Of a DNA stretch of 64,000 nucleotides, positions 1 through 8,475 are shown in pieces. This DNA is from Sphingomonas sp. Leaf22. Its GTDB lineage: Bacteria; Pseudomonadota; Alphaproteobacteria; Sphingomonadales; Sphingomonadaceae. The notes below the pieces were generated by a model. The model did no database searches. It was not told the DNA's origin and saw only the letters and a program-made list of their open reading frames with translations. The DNA lies in contig NZ_LMKP01000043.1 of NCBI RefSeq assembly GCF_001421715.1, forward strand, positions 62,001 through 126,000, given 5' to 3'. Position numbers and translations under genes: made by a program. Position 1 is the stretch's first letter. Each line of letters opens with the position of its first letter.

Positions 1-418
1 CGATCTCGTGCAGCTTCGCCTTCAGCGTCGCGACTAGCATTTTGAGCGGGCCGGACAGTTCGATGGTGCTGGTCATCTGCCGCTCGTGCAGCATCAGGCG
101 GGTGCCCCGCGTCAGGAACCGCTTGTCGACCGGAAAGGCGGACATGAAGGTCGAGCCGGCGGAATAGACCGCGACCTTGCCGAGGAACAGCGCCTCGCGG
201 CCGGTATAGTCACGCAGCAGGCGGATATCATCGCCCATCGCCCGCGCGACTTCTGGGTCGCCGCCGAGCGTCGAGATCGACACGACCAGCGGGCCATCGG
301 CCGGGGCGTTGACGACCTGGTTGCGGAAGCTTTCGTACATCGCATGGTCGACGGGACCGGCGAGATGGACGTGCGGGCGGGCGAGCAGCGGGTAATCGTT
401 GATGGTGGTGTCGGACAT
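1..418 (-). CDS. ClpP-fold serine protease-like protein, 3' end outside the window
   Basis: The first 139 residues are visible; the C-terminus lies beyond the window edge. Two stretches resemble the ClpP (S14) fold: YSAGSTF, where the first serine sits at the nucleophile position, and LMLHERQM, whose histidine matches the catalytic MIHQP histidine of ClpP. The segment GDPEVARAMGDDIRLLRDY lies where ClpP has its oxyanion-side glycines. An AGGGGGAA ribosome site lies 7 bases before the ATG. The neighbouring sdh operon is a separate unit on the same strand. It could be a ClpP homologue without a partner ATPase or a SppA-like enzyme; the fold is likely, the substrate unknown. Confidence 0.65.
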   Translation of the reverse strand, partial: MSDTTINDYPLLARPHVHLAGPVDHAMYESFRNQVVNAPADGPLVVSISTLGGDPEVARAMGDDIRLLRDYTGREALFLGKVAVYSAGSTFMSAFPVDKRFLTRGTRLMLHERQMTSTIELSGPLKMLVATLKAKLHEI

Positions 419-850
419 ATGGCAGTTCCCCCTGGGTTGGTCGGCGGCGAAACCGGGGGCGATGGGGGTTGGTTCCGGGGGGCGGGTGATTTGGTTCACG
501 CGGCGGCGTTCGGGGCGAGGAGAAGATGGGGGTTTGCGCGGAGGCGCGGAGGGGGGCGGTCCTGGCTGACGGCTCGCTTCACCGAAAGGTTCGGACTCGC
601 GGCGGATGGTTCAGCAGAGCTCGCTGTCGCGAGATGAGCGCCCTTCCCACGCCGTGACCCCGGACTTGACCCGGGTCCCGCTTTCTTGCCGCCGCAGAAG
701 TAGAAGCGGGGCCCCGGATCAAGTCCGGGGCGACGTTCGTGCCGCGGTTGAGGTCGAGTCATGAGGCTTCCGCTCGCGGAATCCTTCGCGTCTCCGCGTC
801 TCCGCGCGAACCGCTTTCTTCTTCGCGTCCCTGGCACCTTCGCGTGAATC
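419..850. other. Intergenic stretch without a convincing gene, holding one palindromic repeat
   Basis: No frame here has domain-like sequence or a good ribosome site. The stretch holds a palindromic repeat (650-735) and the sdh terminator at its right end. Reading frames that cross it are overlaps of sdhA or low-complexity Gly/Arg sequence. Confidence 0.5.
650..735. repeat. Palindromic intergenic repeat (CCCCGGACTTGA type)
   Basis: Arms ACCCCGGACTTGACCCGGG and CCCCGGATCAAGTCCGGGG flank a short pyrimidine-rich centre containing CCCGCTTTCTTG. Related sequences occur at 43379-43435 and, as a half copy, at 47550-47585. It sits downstream of two minus-strand units and could also form an RNA hairpin. 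Confidence 0.6.
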
Positions 851-884
851 AAAAAAGGCGACCGGCCGCGAAGCCGATCGCCCT
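851..884 (-). terminator. Rho-independent terminator of the sdhCDA operon
   Basis: On the minus strand a ten-pair stem GGCGATCGGC / GCCGGTCGCC (one T-G pair) with a TTCGCG loop is followed directly by TTTTTT, 23 bases after the sdhA stop codon. This is the clearest intrinsic terminator in the window. Confidence 0.85.
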
Positions 885-906
885 TCCCGGACCGGAGAGA
901 AAAGAC

Positions 907-2724
907 TCAGTACACCCGCTTCTTCGGCTTGATGTATTCGATCTCGTCGGTCAGCGTATAGTCGTGGACCGGGCGATAATCGATCGCAGTCATGCCGCCA
1001 TTGCCGCCCCAGCCGTCGAACGACGCGATGGTGTGCTTCATCCAGTTGGCGTCGTCGCGATCGGGGAAATCCTCGTTCACGTGCGCGCCACGGCTTTCCT
1101 TGCGGTTCTGCGCCGACCGCATGGTGACCATCGCCTGCGCCAGCAGGTTGTCGAGTTCGAGCGTCTCGACCAGATCGGTGTTCCAGATCAGCGACCGATC
1201 GGTGACGCTCACATCAGCGAACGACCGGTAGATATTTTCCATCATCGTGACGCCTTCGTTCAAAAGCGCGTCGTCGCGGAACACGGCGCAGTGCTTCTGC
1301 ATCGTCTTCTGCATGTCGAGGCGGATCTGCGCGGTCGGCTTGCTGCCGCTGGCGTTGCGGAACCTGTCGAGACGGGCGAGCGCGAGGTCGGCCGACCCCT
1401 CCGGCAGCGGCTTGTGCGGGGTGCCCGGCTTCAGCGTTTCCTTGAGGCGCAGGCCCGTCGCGCGGCCGAACACGACCAGATCGATCAGCGAGTTGGAGCC
1501 GAGGCGGTTGGCACCGTGCACCGACACGCAGGCCGCTTCGCCGACCGCGAACAGGCCGGGTACGACCGAGTCCGGGTTGCCGTCGCGGTTGGTGACGACT
1601 TCGCCGTGATAATTACAGGGGATGCCGCCCATATTGTAGTGGACCGTCGGCGTCACCGGCAGCGGCTGGCGCGTCAGGTCGACGCCGGCGAAAATCTTGC
1701 CGGTTTCGGTGATGCCCGGCAGGCGTTCGGCCAGCACCTTGGGATCGATATGGTCAAGGTGCAGGAAGATATGGTCGCCGTCCTTGCCGACGCCGCGCCC
1801 TTCGCGCATTTCCATCGCCATCGACCGGCTGACGACGTCGCGCGACGCGAGGTCCTTGGCCGAGGGGGCGTAGCGTTCCATGAACCGCTCGCCGTCCTTG
1901 TTGGTCAGATAGCCGCCCTCGCCGCGCGCACCTTCGGTGATGAGCACGCCCGCGCCGTAGATGCCGGTCGGGTGGAACTGCACGAATTCCATGTCCTGAA
2001 GCGGCAGGCCGGCGCGCAGCACCATGCCGCCGCCGTCGCCGGTACAGCTATGCGCCGAGGTGGCGGAGAAATAGCAGCGGCCATAGCCGCCGGTCGCCAG
2101 CACCACCGAATGCGCGCGGAACCGGTGGATCGACCCGTCTTCCATGCACAAAGCGATGACGCCACGGCAGACCTTGCCCTCGGGCGTGTCCTCCATGATG
2201 AGGTCGAGCGCGAAATATTCGATGAAGAAGTCGGCGTCATACTTCAGCGACTGCTGGTACAGCGCGTGGAGCATGGCGTGACCGGTCCGGTCGGCGGCGG
2301 CGCAGGTGCGCTGCACCGGGGGGCCTTCGCCCATATTCTGCATGTGACCGCCGAACGGACGCTGGTAGATCGTCCCGTCCTCGTTCCGGCTGAACGGCAC
2401 GCCGGCATGTTCCAGCTCGATCACCGCCGCAGGCGCTTCGCGGACCATATATTCGATCGCGTCCTGGTCGCCGAGCCAGTCGGAGCCCTTGACGGTGTCG
2501 TACATGTGCCACGACCAATGGTCGGGCGAGTTGTTGCCGAGCGATGCGGCGATGCCGCCCTGTGCCGCCACGGTGTGCGACCGGGTCGGGAACACCTTGG
2601 TGATGCAGGCGGTCTTCAGCCCCGCTTCGGCGATGCCCATGGTGGCGCGCAGGCCCGAGCCACCCGCACCCACGACGATCGCGTCATAGGTGTGGTCGAT
2701 GATCTTGTAAGCGTCGGTGGCCAT
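907..2724 (-). CDS. sdhA: Succinate dehydrogenase flavoprotein subunit SdhA
   Basis: Catalytic flavoprotein of complex II, which oxidises succinate to fumarate at the inner face of the membrane. The 605 residues match the usual length. Visible are the N-terminal dinucleotide fold (VVGAGGSGLRA, residues 17-27), the SHTVAAQGG segment whose His50 takes the covalent FAD, the substrate-loop HPTGIYGAG region, and the capping motif HGANRLGSNSL. It ends with the usual tail IEYIKPKKRVY. Its ATG overlaps the sdhD stop (TAATG), so translation is coupled. It is the last gene of sdhC-sdhD-sdhA and is followed by a terminator; the iron-sulfur subunit is encoded 12 kb away. Confidence 0.97.
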   Translation of the reverse strand: MATDAYKIIDHTYDAIVVGAGGSGLRATMGIAEAGLKTACITKVFPTRSHTVAAQGGIAASLGNNSPDHWSWHMYDTVKGSDWLGDQDAIEYMVREAPAAVIELEHAGVPFSRNEDGTIYQRPFGGHMQNMGEGPPVQRTCAAADRTGHAMLHALYQQSLKYDADFFIEYFALDLIMEDTPEGKVCRGVIALCMEDGSIHRFRAHSVVLATGGYGRCYFSATSAHSCTGDGGGMVLRAGLPLQDMEFVQFHPTGIYGAGVLITEGARGEGGYLTNKDGERFMERYAPSAKDLASRDVVSRSMAMEMREGRGVGKDGDHIFLHLDHIDPKVLAERLPGITETGKIFAGVDLTRQPLPVTPTVHYNMGGIPCNYHGEVVTNRDGNPDSVVPGLFAVGEAACVSVHGANRLGSNSLIDLVVFGRATGLRLKETLKPGTPHKPLPEGSADLALARLDRFRNASGSKPTAQIRLDMQKTMQKHCAVFRDDALLNEGVTMMENIYRSFADVSVTDRSLIWNTDLVETLELDNLLAQAMVTMRSAQNRKESRGAHVNEDFPDRDDANWMKHTIASFDGWGGNGGMTAIDYRPVHDYTLTDEIEYIKPKKRVY

Positions 2725-3110
2725 TATTCGGGCGTCCCGGTGAAAGCGATGCGAAGGATCGAGAAGGCGGCGAGAAGCCAGCCCGCGCCGTAGACGAGGT
2801 TCAGCACGACCAGCGCGACGACGCGCGTCTCGTCATGCTGGTAATCCTCGATCACGGTCTGCAGGCCCATCTTGGCATGATAGAAGACCGAGGTGGCAAG
2901 CAGCAGCAGCGGCACCGCACCCCATGCCGACGACACCCAGGCGAACGCCGTTTCATAGTCATAGGCCGGCAGCAATGCGATCGACAGGACCAGCCAGACC
3001 ATCAGCACGAGGTTGGCGACCGCGGTCAGCCGCTGGTGCCAGAAATGATGCGCACCGGCCTTTGCCGACCCGAGGCCGCGGACGCGACCGATGCTCGTTC
3101 CGTTGCCCAT
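2724..3110 (-). CDS. sdhD: Succinate dehydrogenase membrane anchor subunit SdhD
   Basis: A 128-residue membrane anchor with three hydrophobic helices (about residues 30-50, 62-80 and 98-120). The N-terminal HHFWHQRLTAVANL and the HAKMGLQTVIEDYQHDE segment, with its heme-b and quinone-site residues, are typical of the short alphaproteobacterial SdhD. The start chosen is the ATG that overlaps the sdhC stop by one base (TGATG); a longer frame upstream only covers sdhC. Together with SdhC it anchors SdhAB and binds ubiquinone. Confidence 0.93.
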   Translation of the reverse strand: MGNGTSIGRVRGLGSAKAGAHHFWHQRLTAVANLVLMVWLVLSIALLPAYDYETAFAWVSSAWGAVPLLLLATSVFYHAKMGLQTVIEDYQHDETRVVALVVLNLVYGAGWLLAAFSILRIAFTGTPE

Positions 3111-3529
3111 CAGTGCTTCCCCACCAGCAGCCAGCCCCACAGCGCCGCGGTGGCGCAGGCGGCGAAGACGATCGTCATGACCGCGCTCTGGCGGTTGCCC
3201 TTCAGTTCGAAATTGGCACCGATATCCATGAAGAAATGGCGCACGCCGTTGGCGATATGCTGGAACAGCGCGAAGCTGAGGCCGATGCCGACGACATAGC
3301 CGACCATGGCGAACGGTCCGGTGAACCACGACAGGAACCGCGCATAGCTGTCCTCGCCACCGGCCAGCGCCGCCAGCCACCACACGAACAGCGCCAGTCC
3401 GACCGTGCCCATGGCGACGCCGGTGGCGCGGTGCAGGATCGACACCAGCATGTTGGGACCCCAGCGCCAGATCTGTAGATGCGGCGATGTCGGGCGGGCT
3501 TTCGGGCGGACCATGGCCAAGTCGGGCAT
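3110..3529 (-). CDS. sdhC: Succinate dehydrogenase cytochrome b556 subunit SdhC
   Basis: First gene of the sdhCDA operon, 139 residues. It carries both family signatures: SILHRATG (Ser30, His33 and Arg34 at the quinone site) and HIANGVRHFFMD, the conserved heme-ligand region near residue 92. Three membrane helices are visible. An alternative start at Met6 would remove only MPDLA. Its promoter should lie in 3530-3740, which it shares with the divergent chemotaxis gene. Confidence 0.95.
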   Translation of the reverse strand: MPDLAMVRPKARPTSPHLQIWRWGPNMLVSILHRATGVAMGTVGLALFVWWLAALAGGEDSYARFLSWFTGPFAMVGYVVGIGLSFALFQHIANGVRHFFMDIGANFELKGNRQSAVMTIVFAACATAALWGWLLVGKH

Positions 3530-3740
3530 TCCTCAGGCAGTGCGACCGCGTGGCAGATGCGGTCTTCCAGCGATTGTGGTCTATCTACGCACCCGTCCCG
3601 CCGATGCAAGTGTGCATCCGCGAAAGAGACTTTGCGCGACGGGCTTGGTCAACGGACTGTTAACGCCTGTCGGGCTACTCATGGGTCTGCGCATCGGTTC
3701 CGACAGGTCGGGCTGTGCAGGGGAACAGGGGATTCGCAAC

Positions 3741-5090
3741 GTGGCGACGAAGACACTTCCGGCAGCAGAGAGCGTCAGCCGTACGATCGATTTGCGGGAA
3801 CGCCTTCGCCTGTTCAACATCTCGTCGGCCGATGTCGACGCCGCGCGCGCCCTGTGGAACGTGATCGAGCCCGAGGCGCGACTCGTCGCCGCCGCGCATT
3901 TCGACCAGTCGCAGAAGGTCGGCGGTCGCGACAGCATGACGAACGATTACGAGCGGATGATCGAACTGGGCGTCGCCTATCTGCGCAACCGCTTCACCAA
4001 CCTGACCGGCAGCGCATGGGTCGAATCGTGCGAGCGCACCGTCGCCCGCGCCTTTTCGAACGGCGTGCAGCTGACCGCGATCCTGTCGATGGGCGATGCG
4101 GGTGCGCGGGCGCTGCTCGACGTGCTGCGCCGCGGCATCGCCGACGAAACGGCGTTCCGCGATGCCGCCGAACTGCTGTTCCGGCTACGCTCGGTCGAAT
4201 GCGAGATGTTCGTGTCGCTCTACAATGCCTATGCGCATCACGACCTTCAGGAATCGCGCGACCGGCTGGCACATGAATTCCGCGACAATATCGGATCGAC
4301 CGTCGAACGCGCCAGCCGCGAGAGCGATGCGCTGCGCGGTCACGCCGTCCGCACCTCCGCCAGCGCCCGCGGGATGCTGGGCAAGGCGTCCGAAGTCGCC
4401 GCCGCCGCCGAACAATCGGCGGTCGCGATGCGCGAGGCGGCCGCCACCGCCGCCGGTCTGATCCGCGCGATCGAGGATGCGCGGACCGAGGTCGAGGCTG
4501 CCGCCGAGATCGCGACGCGCGCCTCCGGACAGGCGGGCACCGCCGTCGGCATGTCGGAAACGCTGTCGGACCATGCCAAATCGATCGAATCGATCCTCGG
4601 CCTGATCCGCGACATCGCCGGTCAGACCAATTTGCTGGCGCTGAACGCCACGATCGAAGCGGCGCGCGCGGGCGACGCCGGCCGCGGGTTCGCGGTGGTC
4701 GCACAGGAGGTCAAGAGCCTCGCCAGCCAGACCGCACGCGCCACGGACGACATCGCCGCCAAGATCGCGGCGATCCAGGCGGCGACCCGGTCGACCGTCG
4801 AAACCAATGCGTCGATCCGCGCCACGGTGAGCGAGGTGCAGGAAAGCGCCAACCGCATCCGCAGCGCGATGGAGGTGCAGGCGCAGACGGTGACCGCGAT
4901 CACCGCCGCCGTCGACGAAACCGCGCTGGCCGCCGATTCAATGTCGTCGACGATCGCCACGATCCGTGAGGACACCGAAACCGTCGCATCGGAAATCGAC
5001 CGGGTCGGCGAAGGGTTCAACTCGCTCGACGGCGAACTGGGATCGCTGAAAGCCAGCGCGGTCGATTTCATCGCCAAGGTCGCGGCGTAA
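3741..5090 (+). CDS. Soluble globin-coupled methyl-accepting chemotaxis protein, probably without heme
   Basis: A 449-residue cytoplasmic transducer with no membrane segment. Residues 1-170 look like the protoglobin sensor of HemAT-type proteins (LRERLRLFNISSADVDAA at the start). A long coiled-coil signalling domain follows, with the hairpin tip DIAGQTNLLALNATIEAARA at about residues 290-310. In the sensor the only histidines are His53 and a His-His pair at 166-167; the position of the proximal heme ligand, before Trp93, appears to be Arg84. The GTG start is chosen because AGGGG lies 9 bases upstream; an in-frame ATG at 3681 lacks a ribosome site. It is divergent from sdhC. Confidence 0.85.
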   Translation: MATKTLPAAESVSRTIDLRERLRLFNISSADVDAARALWNVIEPEARLVAAAHFDQSQKVGGRDSMTNDYERMIELGVAYLRNRFTNLTGSAWVESCERTVARAFSNGVQLTAILSMGDAGARALLDVLRRGIADETAFRDAAELLFRLRSVECEMFVSLYNAYAHHDLQESRDRLAHEFRDNIGSTVERASRESDALRGHAVRTSASARGMLGKASEVAAAAEQSAVAMREAAATAAGLIRAIEDARTEVEAAAEIATRASGQAGTAVGMSETLSDHAKSIESILGLIRDIAGQTNLLALNATIEAARAGDAGRGFAVVAQEVKSLASQTARATDDIAAKIAAIQAATRSTVETNASIRATVSEVQESANRIRSAMEVQAQTVTAITAAVDETALAADSMSSTIATIREDTETVASEIDRVGEGFNSLDGELGSLKASAVDFIAKVAA

Positions 5091-5160
5091 CGCCGACGAC
5101 CGCAACGGCGCGGACGACCGCCCGTTGCCCCCTGCCCCGCCCCCGCCTACACGGCGGGAC

Positions 5161-5856
5161 ATGGCCCATATTCTCCTGACCGGCGGATCGCGCGGGATCG
5201 GTGCGGCGATCGCCGACCGCCTGCGCGACGCCCACACCCTTGCCGTCCAGTCGACCGCCGGCGACCTTGCCGCCGACTTCGCCGATCCCGCCGCGCCGGG
5301 CGACCTGTGGCGGCGCGCGCTCGACCGGCTGGACGGGCGGGTCGACATCCTCATCAACAATGCCGGCGTGTTCGAACCGAACCCGATCGACCGGTCCGAC
5401 GACGACTGGGTCGCGGGCTGGGAACGGACGCTGCGCATCAACCTGACCGCCGCCGCCGAACTCAGCCGGCTGGCGGTGCGCCACTGGCAGGATCGCGGCA
5501 TCTCCGGCCGGATCGTCAACATCGCCAGCCGCGCCGCACACCGGGGCGATTCGCCCGCGCACTGGCATTATGCCGCGGCCAAGGCCGGCATGGTGGCGAT
5601 GACCAAGACGATCGCCCGCGCCTATGCCCGCGACCGCATCCTCGCCTTCGCCATCTGTCCCGGCTTCACCATGACCGGCATGGCCGAGGATTATGTGGCG
5701 AGCCGTGGTGGCGACAGGCTGCTGGCCGATATTCCGCTCGGCCGGGTGGCGATGCCCGACGAGGTCGCGGTGATGGCGGCGTTCTGCGCGACCGAGGCCC
5801 CCGAATCGATGACCGGCGCGGTGCTGGACGTCAACGGCGCGAGCTATGTGCGATGA
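5161..5856 (+). CDS. Short-chain dehydrogenase/reductase family protein
   Basis: A classical SDR of 231 residues. It has the cofactor loop TGGSRGIG (residues 7-14), NNAG (66-69) and a complete catalytic set Ser123, Tyr137 and Lys141 in HYAAAKAGM. The end SMTGAVLDVNGASYVR is the usual SDR tail. The start is the ATG just before the glycine-rich loop; a proline-rich upstream extension is unlikely to be translated. Its stop overlaps the prmA start (ATGA), so the two are coupled. The substrate cannot be read from the sequence; 3-oxoacyl-ACP reductase-like or sugar dehydrogenase activity are both possible. Confidence 0.88.
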   Translation: MAHILLTGGSRGIGAAIADRLRDAHTLAVQSTAGDLAADFADPAAPGDLWRRALDRLDGRVDILINNAGVFEPNPIDRSDDDWVAGWERTLRINLTAAAELSRLAVRHWQDRGISGRIVNIASRAAHRGDSPAHWHYAAAKAGMVAMTKTIARAYARDRILAFAICPGFTMTGMAEDYVASRGGDRLLADIPLGRVAMPDEVAVMAAFCATEAPESMTGAVLDVNGASYVR

Positions 5857-6788
5857 GCTGGAAACTGACCCTGCCGTGCACCCGCGCCGAAGCCGAGGCG
5901 ATCGACGCGGCGCATGATTTCGGGATCGACCCCGCCCCGGTGCTGATGACGACCGAGACGGTCGAGGACGATACCGAGACGTGGCGGCTCGACGCCTATT
6001 TCGAGGTGGAGCCCGATGCCGCCGCCATCGCCGTAATCGCCGCGCTGGCCCCGAGTGCCGCCGGACAGGTACCGCGGATCGAGGCGCTGGGCGACGAGGA
6101 TTGGGTGACGATGAGCCAGGCGGGGCTGGACCCGCTGTCGGTCGGGCGCTTCTATGTCCACACTGCCGCGCAGGCCGGCGACGTGCCGCCGGGCAAGCGC
6201 GCGTTCCTGATCGATGCGGGACGCGCCTTCGGCACCGGGCATCACGAGACGACCAGCGGCTGTCTGGCGATGCTCGACCGGTTGGCGGGCAAGACGTTCG
6301 CGAACGCGATCGATCTGGGGACCGGTACCGGGCTGCTGGCGTTCGCCGCGCGCGAATTGTGGCCGGCGGCGCGGGTGATCGCGACCGATATCGATCCGGT
6401 GGCGATCGACGTCACGGCGGAGAATGCGCGGCTGAATGATGTCGATCGGGTCGAGCTGGTGGTCGCCGACGGCGCGCTGTCGGATGCGGTCACGGCGGCG
6501 GCACCCTATGACCTGCTGATCGCGAACATCCTCGCCGGACCGCTGATGTCGATGGCGCCGGAGGTGGCGGCGATCGCGGCACCGGGAGCGACGATCGTTC
6601 TGGCCGGGTTGCTGGAGACGCAGCGGGCGGACGTGGTCGCGGCCTATGCGGCGTGCGGCGTCACGCTGACCGAGGTCGACCGGCGCGGCGACTGGAGCGT
6701 GCTGCGGCTGACGGCGGGGGCGGAGCGGTTCGTGCCGACCGAGCCGATCGATCCGAAGGGTCGCGACGGCTGGGCGCTGGATCTCTAA
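5853..6788 (+). CDS. prmA: Ribosomal protein L11 methyltransferase PrmA
   Basis: S-adenosylmethionine-dependent trimethylation of ribosomal protein L11. The 311-residue protein has the N-terminal L11-recognition domain followed by the methyltransferase fold with AFGTGHHETT, DLGTGTGLLA (SAM motif I) and ANILAGPL (motif IV), all family signatures. The start overlaps the upstream SDR gene by four bases. A CTCCCCG-type repeat begins right after the stop and may act as the transcript end. Confidence 0.95.
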   Translation: MSWKLTLPCTRAEAEAIDAAHDFGIDPAPVLMTTETVEDDTETWRLDAYFEVEPDAAAIAVIAALAPSAAGQVPRIEALGDEDWVTMSQAGLDPLSVGRFYVHTAAQAGDVPPGKRAFLIDAGRAFGTGHHETTSGCLAMLDRLAGKTFANAIDLGTGTGLLAFAARELWPAARVIATDIDPVAIDVTAENARLNDVDRVELVVADGALSDAVTAAAPYDLLIANILAGPLMSMAPEVAAIAAPGATIVLAGLLETQRADVVAAYAACGVTLTEVDRRGDWSVLRLTAGAERFVPTEPIDPKGRDGWALDL

Positions 6789-6790
6789 AC

Positions 6791-6924
6791 TCCTCCCCGC
6801 TCGCGGGGAGGGGGACCGCCGCGAAGCGGGGGTGGAGGGGGGTGGCGGCGCAACGCAACCGTTCCGTATGCGGACGCCCCCCTCCACCAGCTTCGCTGGT
6901 CCCCCTCCCCGTGCCGGGGAGGAT
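6791..6924. repeat. CTCCCCG-bounded palindromic repeat, copy 1
   Basis: The element begins TCCTCCCCGCTCGCGGGGAG and ends CCGGGGAGGA, with inner arms GTGGAGGGGGG and CCCCCCTCCAC around a core CGTTCCGTATGCGGAC. The same layout recurs at 14367 and 19215. It lies between the convergent prmA and phhA genes and could serve as a bidirectional transcription stop. Confidence 0.75.
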
Positions 6925-6925
6925 T

Positions 6926-7798
6926 TTATGTCTTCGACCTCGCATAGTGCTGCGTGCCGCGGGTCAGCACCATATCCTCGGGCAGCACTTCATCCACCGC
7001 GATCTCGCGCTCTTCGCGGATCGCTTCGTACACCGGCGCGAAGTCGGTCTCGACGGTCAGGCGCAGCAGTTCGTCGAAGCTGGGGATGACGAAATAGGTC
7101 TGCTGGAAATCGTCGATCCGGTAATCGGTGCGCATGACCCGCGCCAGATCGAGCATGATCCGGTTGGGGCTTGGATCGTCGAGCGAGAAGCGGGTTTCCG
7201 ATGCGCTCGACACGATGCCCGCGCCATAAATACGCAAGGCCCCCGCTTCCCGCACCAGCCCGAATTCGACGGTGTACCAATAGAGCCGCGCGAGTTGCTT
7301 CAGCGACCCGAGTTCGAGCGCGCGCAGGCCGCCGCGACCATAGGCCGCCAGATAATCGGCGAACACCGGGTCGGCGAGCATCGGCACATGGCCGAACACG
7401 TCGTGAAAGACGTCGGGTTCCTGAAGATAGTCGAGCTGGTCGGGCCGGCGGATGAAGTTGCCGGCGACGAAGCGGCGATTGGCCATGTGGGTGAAGAACA
7501 CGTCGTCGGGCACCAGCCCCGGCACCGCGACCACCCGCCACCCGGTCAGCGCCTCCAGCCGGTCCGACAGCTCCTCGAAATCTGGAATCCCGGATTCGGA
7601 CAGTTTCAGCGCGTCCAGCCCGCGCAGGAACGCGTCCGACGCGCGACCGGGCAGCAACTGCATCTGCCGCGCGTACAGCGTGTCCCAGGTGGCATGGTCC
7701 TCAGCACTATAGTCGTCCCAGCCCTGCGGGATCGTCCAGTCGGCATTGGCACCCTCGGGCGGGCGGTCGAGCACATGGGTATCGCTGGCCATCCGCAC
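6926..7798 (-). CDS. phhA: Phenylalanine-4-hydroxylase
   Basis: Monomeric bacterial phenylalanine hydroxylase (290 residues) that converts phenylalanine to tyrosine using tetrahydropterin, iron and oxygen. The metal ligands are readable: His132 and His137 in FHDVFGH and Glu178 in YWYTVEFGL. DEVLPEDMVLTRGTQ at the C-terminus is a usual ending. No ACT regulatory domain is present, as expected for bacterial enzymes. A start at Met3 is equally possible. No other tyrosine-catabolism gene adjoins it; an FAH-family gene lies 42 kb away. Confidence 0.95.
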   Translation of the reverse strand: MRMASDTHVLDRPPEGANADWTIPQGWDDYSAEDHATWDTLYARQMQLLPGRASDAFLRGLDALKLSESGIPDFEELSDRLEALTGWRVVAVPGLVPDDVFFTHMANRRFVAGNFIRRPDQLDYLQEPDVFHDVFGHVPMLADPVFADYLAAYGRGGLRALELGSLKQLARLYWYTVEFGLVREAGALRIYGAGIVSSASETRFSLDDPSPNRIMLDLARVMRTDYRIDDFQQTYFVIPSFDELLRLTVETDFAPVYEAIREEREIAVDEVLPEDMVLTRGTQHYARSKT

Positions 7799-7816
7799 AG
7801 GGTAGCATGGGAAACG

Positions 7817-8473
7817 ATGCTACGGAAATGGTCCCTTCGACTATCGGGTTTGCTGGGCGGCATGCTGCTGATCGTGCTGGGGTACTGCATCGCCGGGCTA
7901 ATCGGCGGCGCGATCCCGGGCGGATCGGGCGGGCGTGCGCCGCAACAGGGCATCCGCATCTATGTCGAGGATAACGGCATCCATACCGGCATCGTCCTGC
8001 CCAAACACGCCGCCGGCCAGTCGTTCGACGATCTGGTACGCGCCGGCGATCTGGCCGACCCGCGCTATGCCGGCCATGGCTGGCTGTCGATCGGCTGGGG
8101 CGAGCGCGCCTTCTACCTCGGCACGCCGACCTGGGCCGATGTCAGCCCGACCACCATCCTTGCCGCCGCGACCGGCAGCGATGCGGTGGTACTGCATGTC
8201 GGGCATCTGCCCGAACCGAAGGGCGAGCCGGGCGTCTATCCGGTCACGCTGTCGCCCGACCAGTATCGGCGGCTGGTTTTGGCGATCCGCGCCAGTTTCG
8301 TGCAAGGGCCCACGGTCCACGGCTATGGCCCGTCCGATGCCTTTTACCCGGCGCGCGGGCGGTACAGCGCGGTGCAGACCTGCAATGCGTGGACCGGTGC
8401 GGTGCTGCGGGCGGCGGGGGTGCCGATGGGGGCGTGGACGCCGTTTCCGGTGACGGTTACGTCGTGGCTGTGA
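7817..8473 (+). CDS. DUF2459 / TIGR02117-type membrane-anchored protein
   Basis: A 218-residue protein with one N-terminal membrane helix (about residues 8-30) followed by an extracytoplasmic domain. The motifs DNGIHTGIVLP, GWGERAFYLGTP and CNAWTGAVLRAAG are hallmarks of the DUF2459 family, whose conserved His and Cys suggest a papain-like hydrolase fold (inference). The start lies 18 bases from the divergent phhA start. The next gene begins two bases after its stop, so the two are probably cotranscribed. No experimental function is known to me. Confidence 0.8.
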   Translation: MLRKWSLRLSGLLGGMLLIVLGYCIAGLIGGAIPGGSGGRAPQQGIRIYVEDNGIHTGIVLPKHAAGQSFDDLVRAGDLADPRYAGHGWLSIGWGERAFYLGTPTWADVSPTTILAAATGSDAVVLHVGHLPEPKGEPGVYPVTLSPDQYRRLVLAIRASFVQGPTVHGYGPSDAFYPARGRYSAVQTCNAWTGAVLRAAGVPMGAWTPFPVTVTSWL

Positions 8474-8475
8474 CC

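Noticed and set aside
739..2793. A 684-codon plus-strand frame opposite sdhA
   Set aside because: It is a shadow frame; sdhA and its terminator account for this stretch.
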